Position numbers and translations under genes: made by a program
From: Candidatus Nomurabacteria bacterium
Lineage (GTDB): Bacteria > Patescibacteriota > Minisyncoccia > Phycocordibacterales > UBA9973
DNA length: 47,063 nt
Assembly (NCBI GenBank): GCA_943359475.1
Contig: CALRHK010000004.1
Span: 1 to 47,063, forward strand
Direction of reading: 5' to 3'
Part shown: in pieces, positions 19,526-28,658 of the stretch
Layout of the letters: every line of letters starts with the position of its first letter
Position numbering within the stretch: position 1 is the stretch's first letter
The notes under the pieces: model-generated
What the model was told of the DNA's origin: nothing
The model's database searches: none
The model's input: only the letters and a program-made list of their open reading frames with translations

Positions 19526-21229
19526 TTACATTTTTTCAGGTGTTTCAATACCAAGCAAAGAGAGACCATTTTTCATTACCGTAGCAAAAGCTTGGGTTAG
19601 GGCAACTTTATATCCAGACGTTAGGTCAGTCGCATCTACAATTTTATGTTCTGCGTAATAGGCATTGAAGGCTCGGGCAATCTCAATGAGATATGTTGCA
19701 ATATATTGTGGAGAATATTCTTTAAGTGCAGAAGTAACTACTTCGGGGAAACGATAGAGCAGTCTTTCTACTTCATTCACTTCTTCCGGTGCACTCATAA
19801 AAAGCAAGTCAATCGCCTCTGTGTGAGCTTTTGCTATAACAGAAAGTGCACGTGCGTATGAATACTGCAGGTACGGGCCAGAATCACCTTCAAAAGAAAG
19901 TGACTTCTCGAAATCAAAAATAATGTCTTTCCCGGTCCCCTGACGAAGGACTGAATACTTTAGCGCAGCGACAGAAACGTGGTTGATTATATTTTCTGAC
20001 AAAACACCGCGCGCGTCTGTGTTCACCTTTTCGATCACCTTTTCTGCAATATCGCCAAGGAGTCCTTCGCCAGTAATGACGTCACCGGTTCGCGATGACA
20101 TTTTTCCTGTCGGAAGTCGAAGCATGCCGTGAGAAATATGTACTGTTTTTTCTGCAAGCTCGGGGAATACGAGTTTCATCGCCCCCAACAATACACGGAA
20201 GTAATCATTGATTTCATTCCCAGTTACAACAATTGATTTTGTATATGGATAGAGTTCATATTTTTTCTTTGCTAGCCCAAGCTCTTTTGCTTCGTACGTT
20301 GGTAAACCCTGCGCATTTACAAATACACGCGTGTGGAGTGTGGGGTCATACTGTTCACCTCGAAAAACAATGGCGCCACCTTCGCCCTTTTCAAATACAC
20401 CTTTTCCGAGAAATTCTTCTACGATCTCTTTCCCAAAGCCACCTGTCTCACTTTCAAGGAAATAGAAATCAAATTGTGTACCAAGTTTTTTATATATCTG
20501 TTCAAAATACTCAAGTGATATCTTTCTACCATGCTCATAGAGTGCATTTATTTTTTTGTCCGATTTTTCGTAAAGCACTTTATTAAGTGCATCGATTTCT
20601 TTTTTCGTATCTAATTCATCATACGCCCTTGAGCCCTGTGTGTAAGCACGCGCGAGATCTTTCACGGTAAGCTCTGAAAGATTCTCCGCCACACCCTCTT
20701 TAAGCAGTGCCCACATTGTTTTTGCAACATGTACCCCAACATCTCCTTGATAGCATGCACGTCTTACTTCTGCACCAGAAAATGCCACAATACGCGAAAG
20801 TGACTCACCGATGGTGTTGGACATCAAGTGGCCAATATGAAATTCCTTAAACGGATTTGGGTCGGTATATTCAATTACCACTTTCTCGCCGTTGAGAATT
20901 TTGTTAGTGCCAAATGCCTCACCCGTTTCATCGATTACTTCTATTGCATTTGTGAAAAAATCGCGTGAAAGGTGAAAATTAATAAAGCCTGGACCTACAA
21001 TTTCAATTTTTGAAACTTCGTTAAGTTTTTTTTCTGAAAGTCTTTCAACAATCTTCTCCGCAAGCTGACGAGGGTTTTCACCACTTCTTTGAGCATAAAC
21101 CATTGCGCAATTGGTGGAATAATCGCCGTGTGAAAGTAGTGTTGGGTGCTCAAGAGCAATCTCATCCGTCTCAATTGCCAGCTCTTTGAGTGCTGCCTGT
21201 ATATAAGTAGTAAGCTTTTCTGCAATCAT
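19526..21229 (-). CDS. argS: Arginine--tRNA ligase
   Basis: 567 aa; DPNPFKEFHIGHLMSNTIGESLSR; SFEGDSGPYLQYSYARALS. Confidence 0.95.
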   Translation of the reverse strand: MIAEKLTTYIQAALKELAIETDEIALEHPTLLSHGDYSTNCAMVYAQRSGENPRQLAEKIVERLSEKKLNEVSKIEIVGPGFINFHLSRDFFTNAIEVIDETGEAFGTNKILNGEKVVIEYTDPNPFKEFHIGHLMSNTIGESLSRIVAFSGAEVRRACYQGDVGVHVAKTMWALLKEGVAENLSELTVKDLARAYTQGSRAYDELDTKKEIDALNKVLYEKSDKKINALYEHGRKISLEYFEQIYKKLGTQFDFYFLESETGGFGKEIVEEFLGKGVFEKGEGGAIVFRGEQYDPTLHTRVFVNAQGLPTYEAKELGLAKKKYELYPYTKSIVVTGNEINDYFRVLLGAMKLVFPELAEKTVHISHGMLRLPTGKMSSRTGDVITGEGLLGDIAEKVIEKVNTDARGVLSENIINHVSVAALKYSVLRQGTGKDIIFDFEKSLSFEGDSGPYLQYSYARALSVIAKAHTEAIDLLFMSAPEEVNEVERLLYRFPEVVTSALKEYSPQYIATYLIEIARAFNAYYAEHKIVDATDLTSGYKVALTQAFATVMKNGLSLLGIETPEKM

Positions 21230-21258
21230 ATTGCAAGTCTAGCAGAGACCCACCAAAA

Positions 21259-21287
21259 CAAAAAGCCCCTCCTTCGAAGGGCTTTTC
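21259..21287 (-). terminator. Intrinsic terminator between DnaA-IV-like gene and argS
   Basis: Minus: AGCCCTTCGAAGGAGGGGCTTTTTG. Confidence 0.7.
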
Positions 21288-21293
21288 TTATCT

Positions 21294-22346
21294 TTAGCTA
21301 AGTAGATGTTTTGGTATTTTATAGCGATCAAAATACCGCATTAGTTCAGCTCGAGTGAAAGAGGCATCGGTTAATACTTTTTCTCTTAGTGCAACAAGAA
21401 ACTTATTGGTGCTTTCTGTTGAGTCCACTTTGGCTAAAAGCATTTCAATCTTTTTTAATGAAAAGGTAACGTGTTGTTGTACATAAGGTTTTGTTTTATC
21501 GATCAACAAGGTTACAACCGCAATATACTTCTCGCGATACTCAACTGATTTTTCAATTAAAGTATTGTGAGTACTCACTGCATGGAGTACAGTTGCATGA
21601 TCTCTTTTGAATGGTTCTCCCATTTTTTCTAAACTCATTGCTCCACGATGAAAATCATGGACTACAAACAAATATATTTTTCGTAAATCTGTAAGTATGC
21701 GCTTCCTTGAGGGTCGTTCAAGCATCTGGCGCGACACCCCATATAGTTCTTGGAAACATTCCATGAGCTTAGTTGCAAGTACTGCATACGGGAGATTCAC
21801 AAGGGTCTCGTACTCTTTTCTATTCGGCATACGTAATCGTCCGACCTGGTGAGGCATTTTGGGAAATACTCCCCCGGTTACTTGTGTATCAAGTTGACGC
21901 ACTTTTGTATTGCGTGGCAATTTGTGCGATGCATTTTCAAATAATATTCGGCATCGGGAACGGATTTTGTGCATCATGCTTTGATATTGCGCACTTCTAT
22001 CACCATACGTATTGAGGAAATTCTGGTGTTTACTAATCATTTCTCCTGGAGTTACACCATTGAGCATCAGCATTTGCGAAAGTTCCTTTACTTTAAATTC
22101 CGGGTATAAATCATAGAGAGAACCAAGAAATGCTACCCGTGGCATTTCAATCATTTTTTTGTCACCCTCGTTGGCGTAAATAGCTTCCGGGGTATTCCCG
22201 CTTACTTCCGCAACTACATTGAGCAAGGTGGCGATTTCATTGAGTACCCTACCTCCAATCGGCTTTTTTATATTTTCTTGTAAAAGAACAAATTTCTTTT
22301 CAATGGGATTCCATTCGTAGTTTCGTATATGTGCCTGTGGTTCCAT
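21294..22346 (-). CDS. DnaA domain IV-like protein lacking AAA+ ATPase
   Basis: SLEKMGEPFKRDHATVLHAVSTHNTL resembles the DnaA C-terminal signature; likely start MEPQAHIRNYEW (22346) rather than ORF-track 22490. Confidence 0.65.
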   Translation of the reverse strand: MEPQAHIRNYEWNPIEKKFVLLQENIKKPIGGRVLNEIATLLNVVAEVSGNTPEAIYANEGDKKMIEMPRVAFLGSLYDLYPEFKVKELSQMLMLNGVTPGEMISKHQNFLNTYGDRSAQYQSMMHKIRSRCRILFENASHKLPRNTKVRQLDTQVTGGVFPKMPHQVGRLRMPNRKEYETLVNLPYAVLATKLMECFQELYGVSRQMLERPSRKRILTDLRKIYLFVVHDFHRGAMSLEKMGEPFKRDHATVLHAVSTHNTLIEKSVEYREKYIAVVTLLIDKTKPYVQQHVTFSLKKIEMLLAKVDSTESTNKFLVALREKVLTDASFTRAELMRYFDRYKIPKHLLS

Positions 22347-22410
22347 GTGTTGTTTTTTCTCACCATACAACAAAAAGATACCCCTGCGCAAGGAGTATCT
22401 ACTTTTGAAC

Positions 22411-22833
22411 TTATTGCTTTCCAGTTGACCCAAATCTTCCATCGCCTCGACTTGAGTCTGAGAGCTCCGCCACCTCTTCGATGGTCGCAATCACTACTGG
22501 AAAAATAATGAGTTGGCTCGTCTTATCACCTTTTTCGAATGTGTATGGTTTAGCCGAAAGATTGATGAGGTGTGTATTATATTCACCACGATAACCCGCA
22601 TCGTAAACACCACCGAGTACTTTCATACCGGCTTTTGAAATGCCACTTTTATCATTAATAAGTGCAGCATATCCTTCTGGAAACTCAAGCGCAAAACCAT
22701 GAAAGATGATCTTACTTTCCCCAGGCGCAAGCGTGAAAGTCTCCAGGCAATATAAATCAAGCCCCACATCTCCCGGATGAGCATAGCTTGGAATTTTTGC
22801 CTCAGGATTTAGTTTTTTAAATTTGAGATGCAT
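22411..22833 (-). CDS. dut: dUTP diphosphatase
   Basis: HPGDVGLDLY, NDKSGISKAGMKVLGGVYDAGYRGE, GDKTSQLIIFPV, SRGDGRFGSTGK. Confidence 0.95.
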   Translation of the reverse strand: MHLKFKKLNPEAKIPSYAHPGDVGLDLYCLETFTLAPGESKIIFHGFALEFPEGYAALINDKSGISKAGMKVLGGVYDAGYRGEYNTHLINLSAKPYTFEKGDKTSQLIIFPVVIATIEEVAELSDSSRGDGRFGSTGKQ

Positions 22834-22866
22834 AGCGAAAGTGTAACAAAGTATTTGTAAATAAAA

Positions 22867-22890
22867 AAAGGTCCCTTAAAGGACCTTTTT
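22867..22890 (-). terminator. Terminator of tmk, stop codon in the hairpin loop
   Basis: AAAGGTCC-TTTAAG-GGACCTTT; TAA at 22878-22876 is in the loop. Confidence 0.75.
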
Positions 22891-23562
22891 GATAGTACGG
22901 TATATCTCTTCATGAATTACGTCACGAGGTAAAACTTCACCTTTTTCAGCACATTCAATTTTTACAAAATTATTGAGTTCGCCGACAAGCTTAAGTGCAC
23001 TCTTGCGTGAATTTTCGAGAAATTGGGGGCTCGCCTCGTGGACGTCCGTCTTTCTTTGCAGATACTTACGCTTTTTTGTAGCATCACGTTTTTTCAGCAA
23101 TTTTTGTACAAGCGCGATCGGAAGACTAAGGTACACGACGATATCGGGGCGAGGTATCCCAAAGACGTTATGTTCCATTTCGTCGAGCCATTTGAGAAAT
23201 GCTCTTCGTTTTTTGGCGTTAGTAATTTTACCCGCTTGATGGATTTGATTCGCACTCACATATCGGTTTGCAATGATTACATATCCTTTTTTGAGCCATT
23301 CTTCCATTTCTGCCTTTGACTCAAAACGGTCTGCCGCATAGAGCGCTGAGGCTATCTGTGGGTGAGTATTTAGAAAATTATATTCTTCATCTGAAAGACA
23401 CTTGCCGATAAAAGCTCCAAAAAAGTTTTTGTAATATTCAGGAAAATCAACAACCTTTACCGTATACCCTGCTTTTGTGAGTCGTTGTCGCAAAAGATCA
23501 ACTTGGGTTGCCTTGCCAGATCCATCAGTACCATCGATTACAATAAGTTTTCCTTTTTTCAT
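22876..23562 (-). CDS. tmk: Thymidylate kinase
   Basis: MKKGKLIVIDGTDGSGKATQVDLLRQRL P-loop; start trimmed from ORF-track 23721. Confidence 0.92.
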   Translation of the reverse strand: MKKGKLIVIDGTDGSGKATQVDLLRQRLTKAGYTVKVVDFPEYYKNFFGAFIGKCLSDEEYNFLNTHPQIASALYAADRFESKAEMEEWLKKGYVIIANRYVSANQIHQAGKITNAKKRRAFLKWLDEMEHNVFGIPRPDIVVYLSLPIALVQKLLKKRDATKKRKYLQRKTDVHEASPQFLENSRKSALKLVGELNNFVKIECAEKGEVLPRDVIHEEIYRTIKKVL

Positions 23563-23590
23563 AGTATGTAAACTAACAGTTTGAGTAAGG

Positions 23591-24766
23591 TTATTTCTTT
23601 TTAAGTATCCTGTCAATTTTCTGTGCAATTGCACGCATATCTTTCTCTGTCTTACCGCGAGTCGTTTCTGCGGGAGTACCGAGACGAATACCAGACGGAT
23701 CGACTGGGCTTCGTGTATCAAAAGGAATAGTATTTTTATTCACAATAATGCCATTTTTTTCTAAACGATCACTTGCCTCTTTACCACCAATGCCCTTTCC
23801 ATTCATCCATGTGTCGACTAAAAGTAGGTGCGAATCAGTTCCTCCTGAGACAATACGCCAGCCAAGCTTTTGTAATTCGTCTGCCAGAACCTCAGCATTT
23901 TTCACCACCTGCTTAGCATATTTCACATAAGTAGGAGTGAGCGCTTCTTTCAGCGCAACTGCAACCGCAGCAATCTGATTCATGTGTGGGCCACCCTGAA
24001 GTCCCGGGAAAACAGCCTTGTCTATTTTTTTATCAAGTTCACGCGAATCATGACATGAGAAAATAAGCGCACTTCGTGGACCACGAAGCACTTTGTGGGT
24101 TGTCGTAGTGACAACATCGGCATACCGAAAAGGTGATGGGTACACACCACCAGCAATAAGGCCAGAAATGTGGGACATATCTACCATCAAGAGTGCTCCA
24201 CATGCATCGGCAATTGCACGGAACCTTTCCCAATTCACAAAACGTGGATATGCGGTGTAGCCAGCAATAATGAGTTTTGGTTTTTCTCGAATCGCAAGTT
24301 CTTTCAATTTTTCATAATCAAGAACTTCTGTTTTTTGATCAACACCATACGGAACTTGTTTCCACCACTTACCAGTGACAGACACTTTATACCCATGCGT
24401 GAGATGCCCACCATGATCAAGTGACATACCCATTATTTTTTCTCCAGGTGGTACAAGTGCAACGAGCACTGCCAAGTTTGCAGGCGATCCTGAGAGGGCT
24501 TGAATATTTACAGACCACTTTTTCGGCGAAAGTTTAAAAAGTTTTAAGGCTCGAGCGCGTGTGAGATTGTCGAGTTTGTCGACATATTCGTTGCCGCCAT
24601 AATAGCGATGTTCAGAATACCCTTCTGCGTATTTATTGGTGAGCTCTGAACCAAGTGCCGTAAGGACATCGCTTGAAACATAGTTTTCAGAGGCAATAAG
24701 ATTAATGACACTTTTCTGACGTTTCTTTTCCAAATCTATGAGTTTTTTTACCTCTTTGTCTTTCAT
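23591..24766 (-). CDS. glyA: Serine hydroxymethyltransferase
   Basis: NLIASENYVS, YAEGYSEHRYYGGNEYVD, VVTTTTHKVLRGPRSALI; 391 aa. Confidence 0.95.
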   Translation of the reverse strand: MKDKEVKKLIDLEKKRQKSVINLIASENYVSSDVLTALGSELTNKYAEGYSEHRYYGGNEYVDKLDNLTRARALKLFKLSPKKWSVNIQALSGSPANLAVLVALVPPGEKIMGMSLDHGGHLTHGYKVSVTGKWWKQVPYGVDQKTEVLDYEKLKELAIREKPKLIIAGYTAYPRFVNWERFRAIADACGALLMVDMSHISGLIAGGVYPSPFRYADVVTTTTHKVLRGPRSALIFSCHDSRELDKKIDKAVFPGLQGGPHMNQIAAVAVALKEALTPTYVKYAKQVVKNAEVLADELQKLGWRIVSGGTDSHLLLVDTWMNGKGIGGKEASDRLEKNGIIVNKNTIPFDTRSPVDPSGIRLGTPAETTRGKTEKDMRAIAQKIDRILKKK

Positions 24767-24819
24767 TGTTGTTACCCATTATATGGTACAATCGGGTCGA
24801 TACAAAATCATGCACCTCG

Positions 24820-24847
24820 TTGACTATTTATAAATTTAGCGTAGAGT
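24820..24847 (+). promoter_or_regulatory. Putative thyA promoter
   Basis: TTGACT-16-TAGAGT, 39 nt before the thyA ATG. Confidence 0.45.
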
Positions 24848-24886
24848 TTGAAGCAGAATATTCTTTAACTCTAAAAAATATCACTT

Positions 24887-25726
24887 ATGGAAAGTCACCC
24901 ATTTACCCCGAGCGCCACACACGTAGATGTGCAATATGCTGCATTGCTCGAACGAATTATGAATACCGGAAACGTAAAAACTGACCGCACCGGTACTGGT
25001 ACAAAAAGTATTTTTGGTCACCAAATGCGCTTTGATCTTTCTGAAGGATTCCCACTTTTAACAACCAAGAAGGTTCACTTGAAGTCTGTCATCTACGAAC
25101 TTTTGTGGTTTTTGATGGGCGAGACAAATATCAAATTCCTCACTGATCATGACGTCACTATTTGGAACGAATGGGCTGACGAAAACGGAAACCTTGGTCC
25201 CGTCTATGGGAGCCAGTGGCGAAAATGGGAAGGTGCTGATGGAAAAATCTACGACCAGATAGCGGACGTGATCGAGATGATCAAAAAAAGTCCCGACTCA
25301 CGACGACTTATTGTCAGTGCATGGAAAGTTGAAGATATCGATAAGATGAAACTTCCACCATGTCATTGCCTGTTCCAATTTTATGTTGCTGATGGCAAAC
25401 TTTCTTGCCAGCTCTATCAACGTAGTTGTGATCTATTTCTCGGTGTGCCATTCAATGTTGGATCATACGCACTCCTGACAATGATGGTCGCACAAGTTAC
25501 CGGTTACGAGCTAGGTGAATTTGTCTGGACTGGTGGTGATATCCACATTTACAACAACCATTTTGAACAAGTTGCCACCCAACTCTCTCGAATGAATGAC
25601 GTGCGCCCAATGCCAAAAATGCGTATTAATCCGGAAGTGAAAAACATTTTTGACTTTAAGTTCGAAGACTTTACACTCGAAGATTATAATCCTCATCCGG
25701 GCATAAAAGCACCTATTGCTGTCTAA
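24887..25726 (+). CDS. thyA: Thymidylate synthase
   Basis: [53 protein letters not shown]. Confidence 0.96.
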   Translation: MESHPFTPSATHVDVQYAALLERIMNTGNVKTDRTGTGTKSIFGHQMRFDLSEGFPLLTTKKVHLKSVIYELLWFLMGETNIKFLTDHDVTIWNEWADENGNLGPVYGSQWRKWEGADGKIYDQIADVIEMIKKSPDSRRLIVSAWKVEDIDKMKLPPCHCLFQFYVADGKLSCQLYQRSCDLFLGVPFNVGSYALLTMMVAQVTGYELGEFVWTGGDIHIYNNHFEQVATQLSRMNDVRPMPKMRINPEVKNIFDFKFEDFTLEDYNPHPGIKAPIAV

Positions 25727-25732
25727 ACAGCG

Positions 25733-25766
25733 GGGCCTGCGGTATACTTACCGCAGGCCCTTTTAT
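25733..25766 (+). terminator. thyA terminator
   Basis: GGGCCTGCGGTA-TACT-TACCGCAGGCCC then TTTTATTT. Confidence 0.9.
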
Positions 25767-25791
25767 TTGTCTAACTTAATCCCTCAACCCT

Positions 25792-26289
25792 ATGAAATTC
25801 ATCATTGCTGCACTCGGAGACAATAATGTTCTTGGAAATAACAACAAGCTTCTTTGGAAGCAAAAAACTGACATGCGAAACTTTAGCAAGCTCACCACTG
25901 GTGGAACTGTTATTATGGGTCGCAAGACGTTTGACTCAATTGGCAAACCTCTGCCAAATAGAAACAATGTCGTGGTCACGCGCAATCTTGCATGGAGACA
26001 TCCAGGCGTAGTGACAACGTCATCAATAAAGCATGCCATTGAGGCTGCCGAGCAATTTAACACTGACATCTATATTATTGGTGGTGCTGAAATTTATTCC
26101 CAAGCACTACCATTTGTTGATGAGCTTCTTATTACTCGTGTACGATGCGATAGGCCTGGGGATACTTTTTTCCCTGAGATACGGGATAGTGACTGGCGCC
26201 TTGTTGATGAAGAGCCTCATTCTCCCGATGTGGAAAATGAATTTCCCTACATTTTCAGAAAATATGTGCGAAAATCTACCGGTCTTTAG
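25792..26289 (+). CDS. folA: Dihydrofolate reductase
   Basis: MKFIIAALGDNNVLGNNNKLLWKQKTDMRNF, GGTVIMGRKTFDSIGKPLPNR, IIGGAEIYSQAL. Confidence 0.94.
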   Translation: MKFIIAALGDNNVLGNNNKLLWKQKTDMRNFSKLTTGGTVIMGRKTFDSIGKPLPNRNNVVVTRNLAWRHPGVVTTSSIKHAIEAAEQFNTDIYIIGGAEIYSQALPFVDELLITRVRCDRPGDTFFPEIRDSDWRLVDEEPHSPDVENEFPYIFRKYVRKSTGL

Positions 26290-26301
26290 GCCGGTTTTTT
26301 C
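26278..26301 (+). terminator. folA terminator, stop codon in the loop
   Basis: ACCGG-TCTTTAGG-CCGGT-TTTTT; TAG at 26287-26289. Confidence 0.65.
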
Positions 26302-26350
26302 TTTGCCTGTCAAAATAGTAAAAAAAGAAGAGACGTTGTATGCTTGAGAC

Positions 26351-26845
26351 ATGGAAACAACTCCTCATGCACGACCTTCGTGGGATGACTATTTTATAGG
26401 AATTACTCGTGCTGTAGCAGAACGCGCAACCTGCGATCGTGGACGCTCTGGCTGTGTAATAGTGCGAGACAAACAAATACTCGTAACTGGCTACGTCGGT
26501 TCCCCAAAAGGCATGCCCCACTGTGATGAGGTTGGGCACCAAATGAAAACAATGCGCCACGAAGATGGTACTGAAACAAAGCATTGTGTTCGTACTACCC
26601 ACGCAGAGCAAAATGCAATTGTACAAGCTGCAAAACGTGGTGTTTCAATCGATGGAAGTACGGTGTACTGCAAAATGACTCCCTGCACAACATGTGCAAA
26701 AATGATTATTAACGCTGGAGTTGTGCGTATTGTGTGCGAGAAACGTTACCATGCAGGAAGCGAGAGTGAGGAAATGTTTCGACAAGTTGGTATTGAACTT
26801 GATTACATAGACGAAAGTATAGAAACGTATGAAAACCAGAAATAA
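26351..26845 (+). CDS. dCMP deaminase family protein
   Basis: TTHAEQNAIVQAAKRG, TPCTTCAKMIINAGVVRIV. Confidence 0.93.
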   Translation: METTPHARPSWDDYFIGITRAVAERATCDRGRSGCVIVRDKQILVTGYVGSPKGMPHCDEVGHQMKTMRHEDGTETKHCVRTTHAEQNAIVQAAKRGVSIDGSTVYCKMTPCTTCAKMIINAGVVRIVCEKRYHAGSESEEMFRQVGIELDYIDESIETYENQK

Positions 26846-27410
26846 AAAAGGTGGGAAAAAACTCGTTGTAGGATTCGTTGGTAACATTTGCTCGGGCAAG
26901 GGTGTGGCAACAACTTACCTCGCAAAAAAATATTCCGCTGACACCATACTCTTTTCACAATCAATGCGGGATTGTCTCGCTCGTATTTATCAGCCCGCAA
27001 CACGGGAGAACATGCAAAAAATTTCATTACTCCTTCGCCAAAACTTTGGTCAGGATATTTTTTCAAAAACAGTTTTTGCAGATGTACAATCCAGTAAGAA
27101 AAAAATTGTCGCTGTTGATGGTATTCGTCGTCTTGATGATATTAACGCACTTTCAAAACTTCCTCATTTTATTCTCATCAATTTAACAGCGACACCAGAA
27201 ATGCGTTTCGCTCGACTCAAAAAACGTAAACAAAACCCTGGTGATGCAAAAGTTACTTGGGCTCAATTTCAAATACAAGATAGTGCCGAAACTGAACAGA
27301 CCATTGCTGCAGTTGCACAAAAGGCGAACTATGTTATTGATAACAGTGGTTCACTTAAAGAGTTTCAAAAACAAATTGATACGATCGTTACAAAAGCTCA
27401 GAAAAAATAA
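26829..27410 (+). CDS. P-loop nucleoside/nucleotide kinase-like protein (possible dNMP kinase)
   Basis: VVGFVGNICSGKGVATTYLAKKY Walker A; VAVDGIRRLDDI; overlaps the deaminase by 17 nt. Confidence 0.7.
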   Translation: MKTRNKKGGKKLVVGFVGNICSGKGVATTYLAKKYSADTILFSQSMRDCLARIYQPATRENMQKISLLLRQNFGQDIFSKTVFADVQSSKKKIVAVDGIRRLDDINALSKLPHFILINLTATPEMRFARLKKRKQNPGDAKVTWAQFQIQDSAETEQTIAAVAQKANYVIDNSGSLKEFQKQIDTIVTKAQKK

Positions 27411-27435
27411 AACCCGTATTTGTGTATACGGGTTT
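27410..27435 (+). terminator. Terminator after the kinase-like gene
   Basis: AAACCCGTAT...ATACGGGTTT. Confidence 0.75.
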
Positions 27436-27455
27436 CTGATTACAAATTGGGAAAA

Positions 27456-28019
27456 TTACTTTCCGGTTGTTTCAAATAATGATTTTCTATTCAAAATCCA
27501 ATTGCTAAGCGGTAATATATTTTCTTCAATTATTTTAGACATAAGGAGATCTGCTTTAAAATATTTTTTTCCGATTTTGCCACTTAAACTTGGACCAAAA
27601 ATCTCAAAGACTGGAACACTTTTTTCCAATTGCGAATCTTTATACGCAAGTTGCTTACTCCCTGCTATCTCATAACCAGCAACTAAATACATTATTGCCT
27701 TATTATTACCCAATGGTTCAGACCGCCAAAAACTCAAGATATAGTGTAGGGATGAATTTTTTTCACACACACACCAACCAAACACGCCGTTAGTAACCTT
27801 ACTATTAAGGCGAAACACAAGGCAATTTATTCCTCGATAACTTTTTGCAAACGGTTTACCATCACCATACTGTATACAAAGTTTTTGAAAAATATACAAA
27901 ATACTACTTTGAAATGGTGTATCATTTTGTAATTCAATTGGTGGCTCAACGCCAAATACATTTTTGTATACAGATTTAACATCTGGTCCATACTCAACAA
28001 TATTGTTTGATTTTTCCAT
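27456..28019 (-). CDS. Hypothetical protein, no recognised domain
   Basis: 187-aa open frame between two terminators; TTGACT-16-TATAGT promoter-like sequence upstream. Confidence 0.6.
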   Translation of the reverse strand: MEKSNNIVEYGPDVKSVYKNVFGVEPPIELQNDTPFQSSILYIFQKLCIQYGDGKPFAKSYRGINCLVFRLNSKVTNGVFGWCVCEKNSSLHYILSFWRSEPLGNNKAIMYLVAGYEIAGSKQLAYKDSQLEKSVPVFEIFGPSLSGKIGKKYFKADLLMSKIIEENILPLSNWILNRKSLFETTGK

Positions 28020-28084
28020 TTTCTTAAATTTTGAAGTTCGTTTACGGCCACTATATACTTCTCTATAAGTAAGTCAACCATTAA

Positions 28085-28110
28085 AAAAAACACCCCTCGG
28101 GGTGTTTTTT
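28085..28110 (-). terminator. rplK terminator
   Basis: AAAAAACACCCC-GA-GGGGTGTTTTTT. Confidence 0.85.
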
Positions 28111-28113
28111 TAA

Positions 28114-28539
28114 TTAACCTTTGATTTCAATTCCAGCCTGACGCGCAGAACCTTCGACAATGCGCATAGCGCCTTCAAGATCCTTTGCGTTAAGATCTGG
28201 CATCTTAATCTTTGCAATTTCTTCGAGTTGTGCACGGGTAATCTTACCTACTTTTGAAGTATTTGGTTTACCTGACCCCTTCTCAACTCCTGCGGCTTTG
28301 AAAAGAAGGCTTGCAACTGGTGGTGACTTGAGTACAAAATCGTAGCTACGATCTTCGTATACTGTAAGCACTACCGAAACCGTTCCTGAAAGTTCTTTGG
28401 TTGCACCATTAAACTTGTTAACGAAATCACCAATGTTTACACCGGCCTGACCGAGTGCTGGGCCAAGTGGTGGTGCTGGTGTTGCTTTACCAGCCGGCAC
28501 CATCAATTTAAGGGTTTTAGTTATTTTTTTTGCTGCCAT
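28114..28539 (-). CDS. rplK: 50S ribosomal protein L11
   Basis: [34 protein letters not shown]. Confidence 0.97.
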   Translation of the reverse strand: MAAKKITKTLKLMVPAGKATPAPPLGPALGQAGVNIGDFVNKFNGATKELSGTVSVVLTVYEDRSYDFVLKSPPVASLLFKAAGVEKGSGKPNTSKVGKITRAQLEEIAKIKMPDLNAKDLEGAMRIVEGSARQAGIEIKG

Positions 28540-28594
28540 AGATAATAGTATCGAAATAGGTTGTTAAACAGTTAGAAGCATGCGTAACGGGGTT

Positions 28595-28623
28595 ATAGTA
28601 CCGTAAAAAGATTACGGGGTCAA
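28595..28623 (-). promoter_or_regulatory. rplK promoter with palindromic spacer
   Basis: TTGACC-CCGTAATCTTTTTACGG(17)-TACTAT; spacer is CCGTAA-TCTTT-TTACGG. Confidence 0.7.
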
Positions 28624-28629
28624 CCCACT

Positions 28630-28658
28630 CTAAAAAACACCCTCTGGGGTGTTTTTTA
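28630..28658 (-). terminator. nusG terminator overlapping its stop codon
   Basis: CTAAAAAACACCC-CAGA-GGGTGTTTTTTAG. Confidence 0.85.

Noticed and set aside
24778-24783. glyA as another extended -10 leaderless gene
   Set aside because: Perfect TATAAT 11 nt before ATG but no TGn extension, so left out of the count, though probably still near-leaderless.
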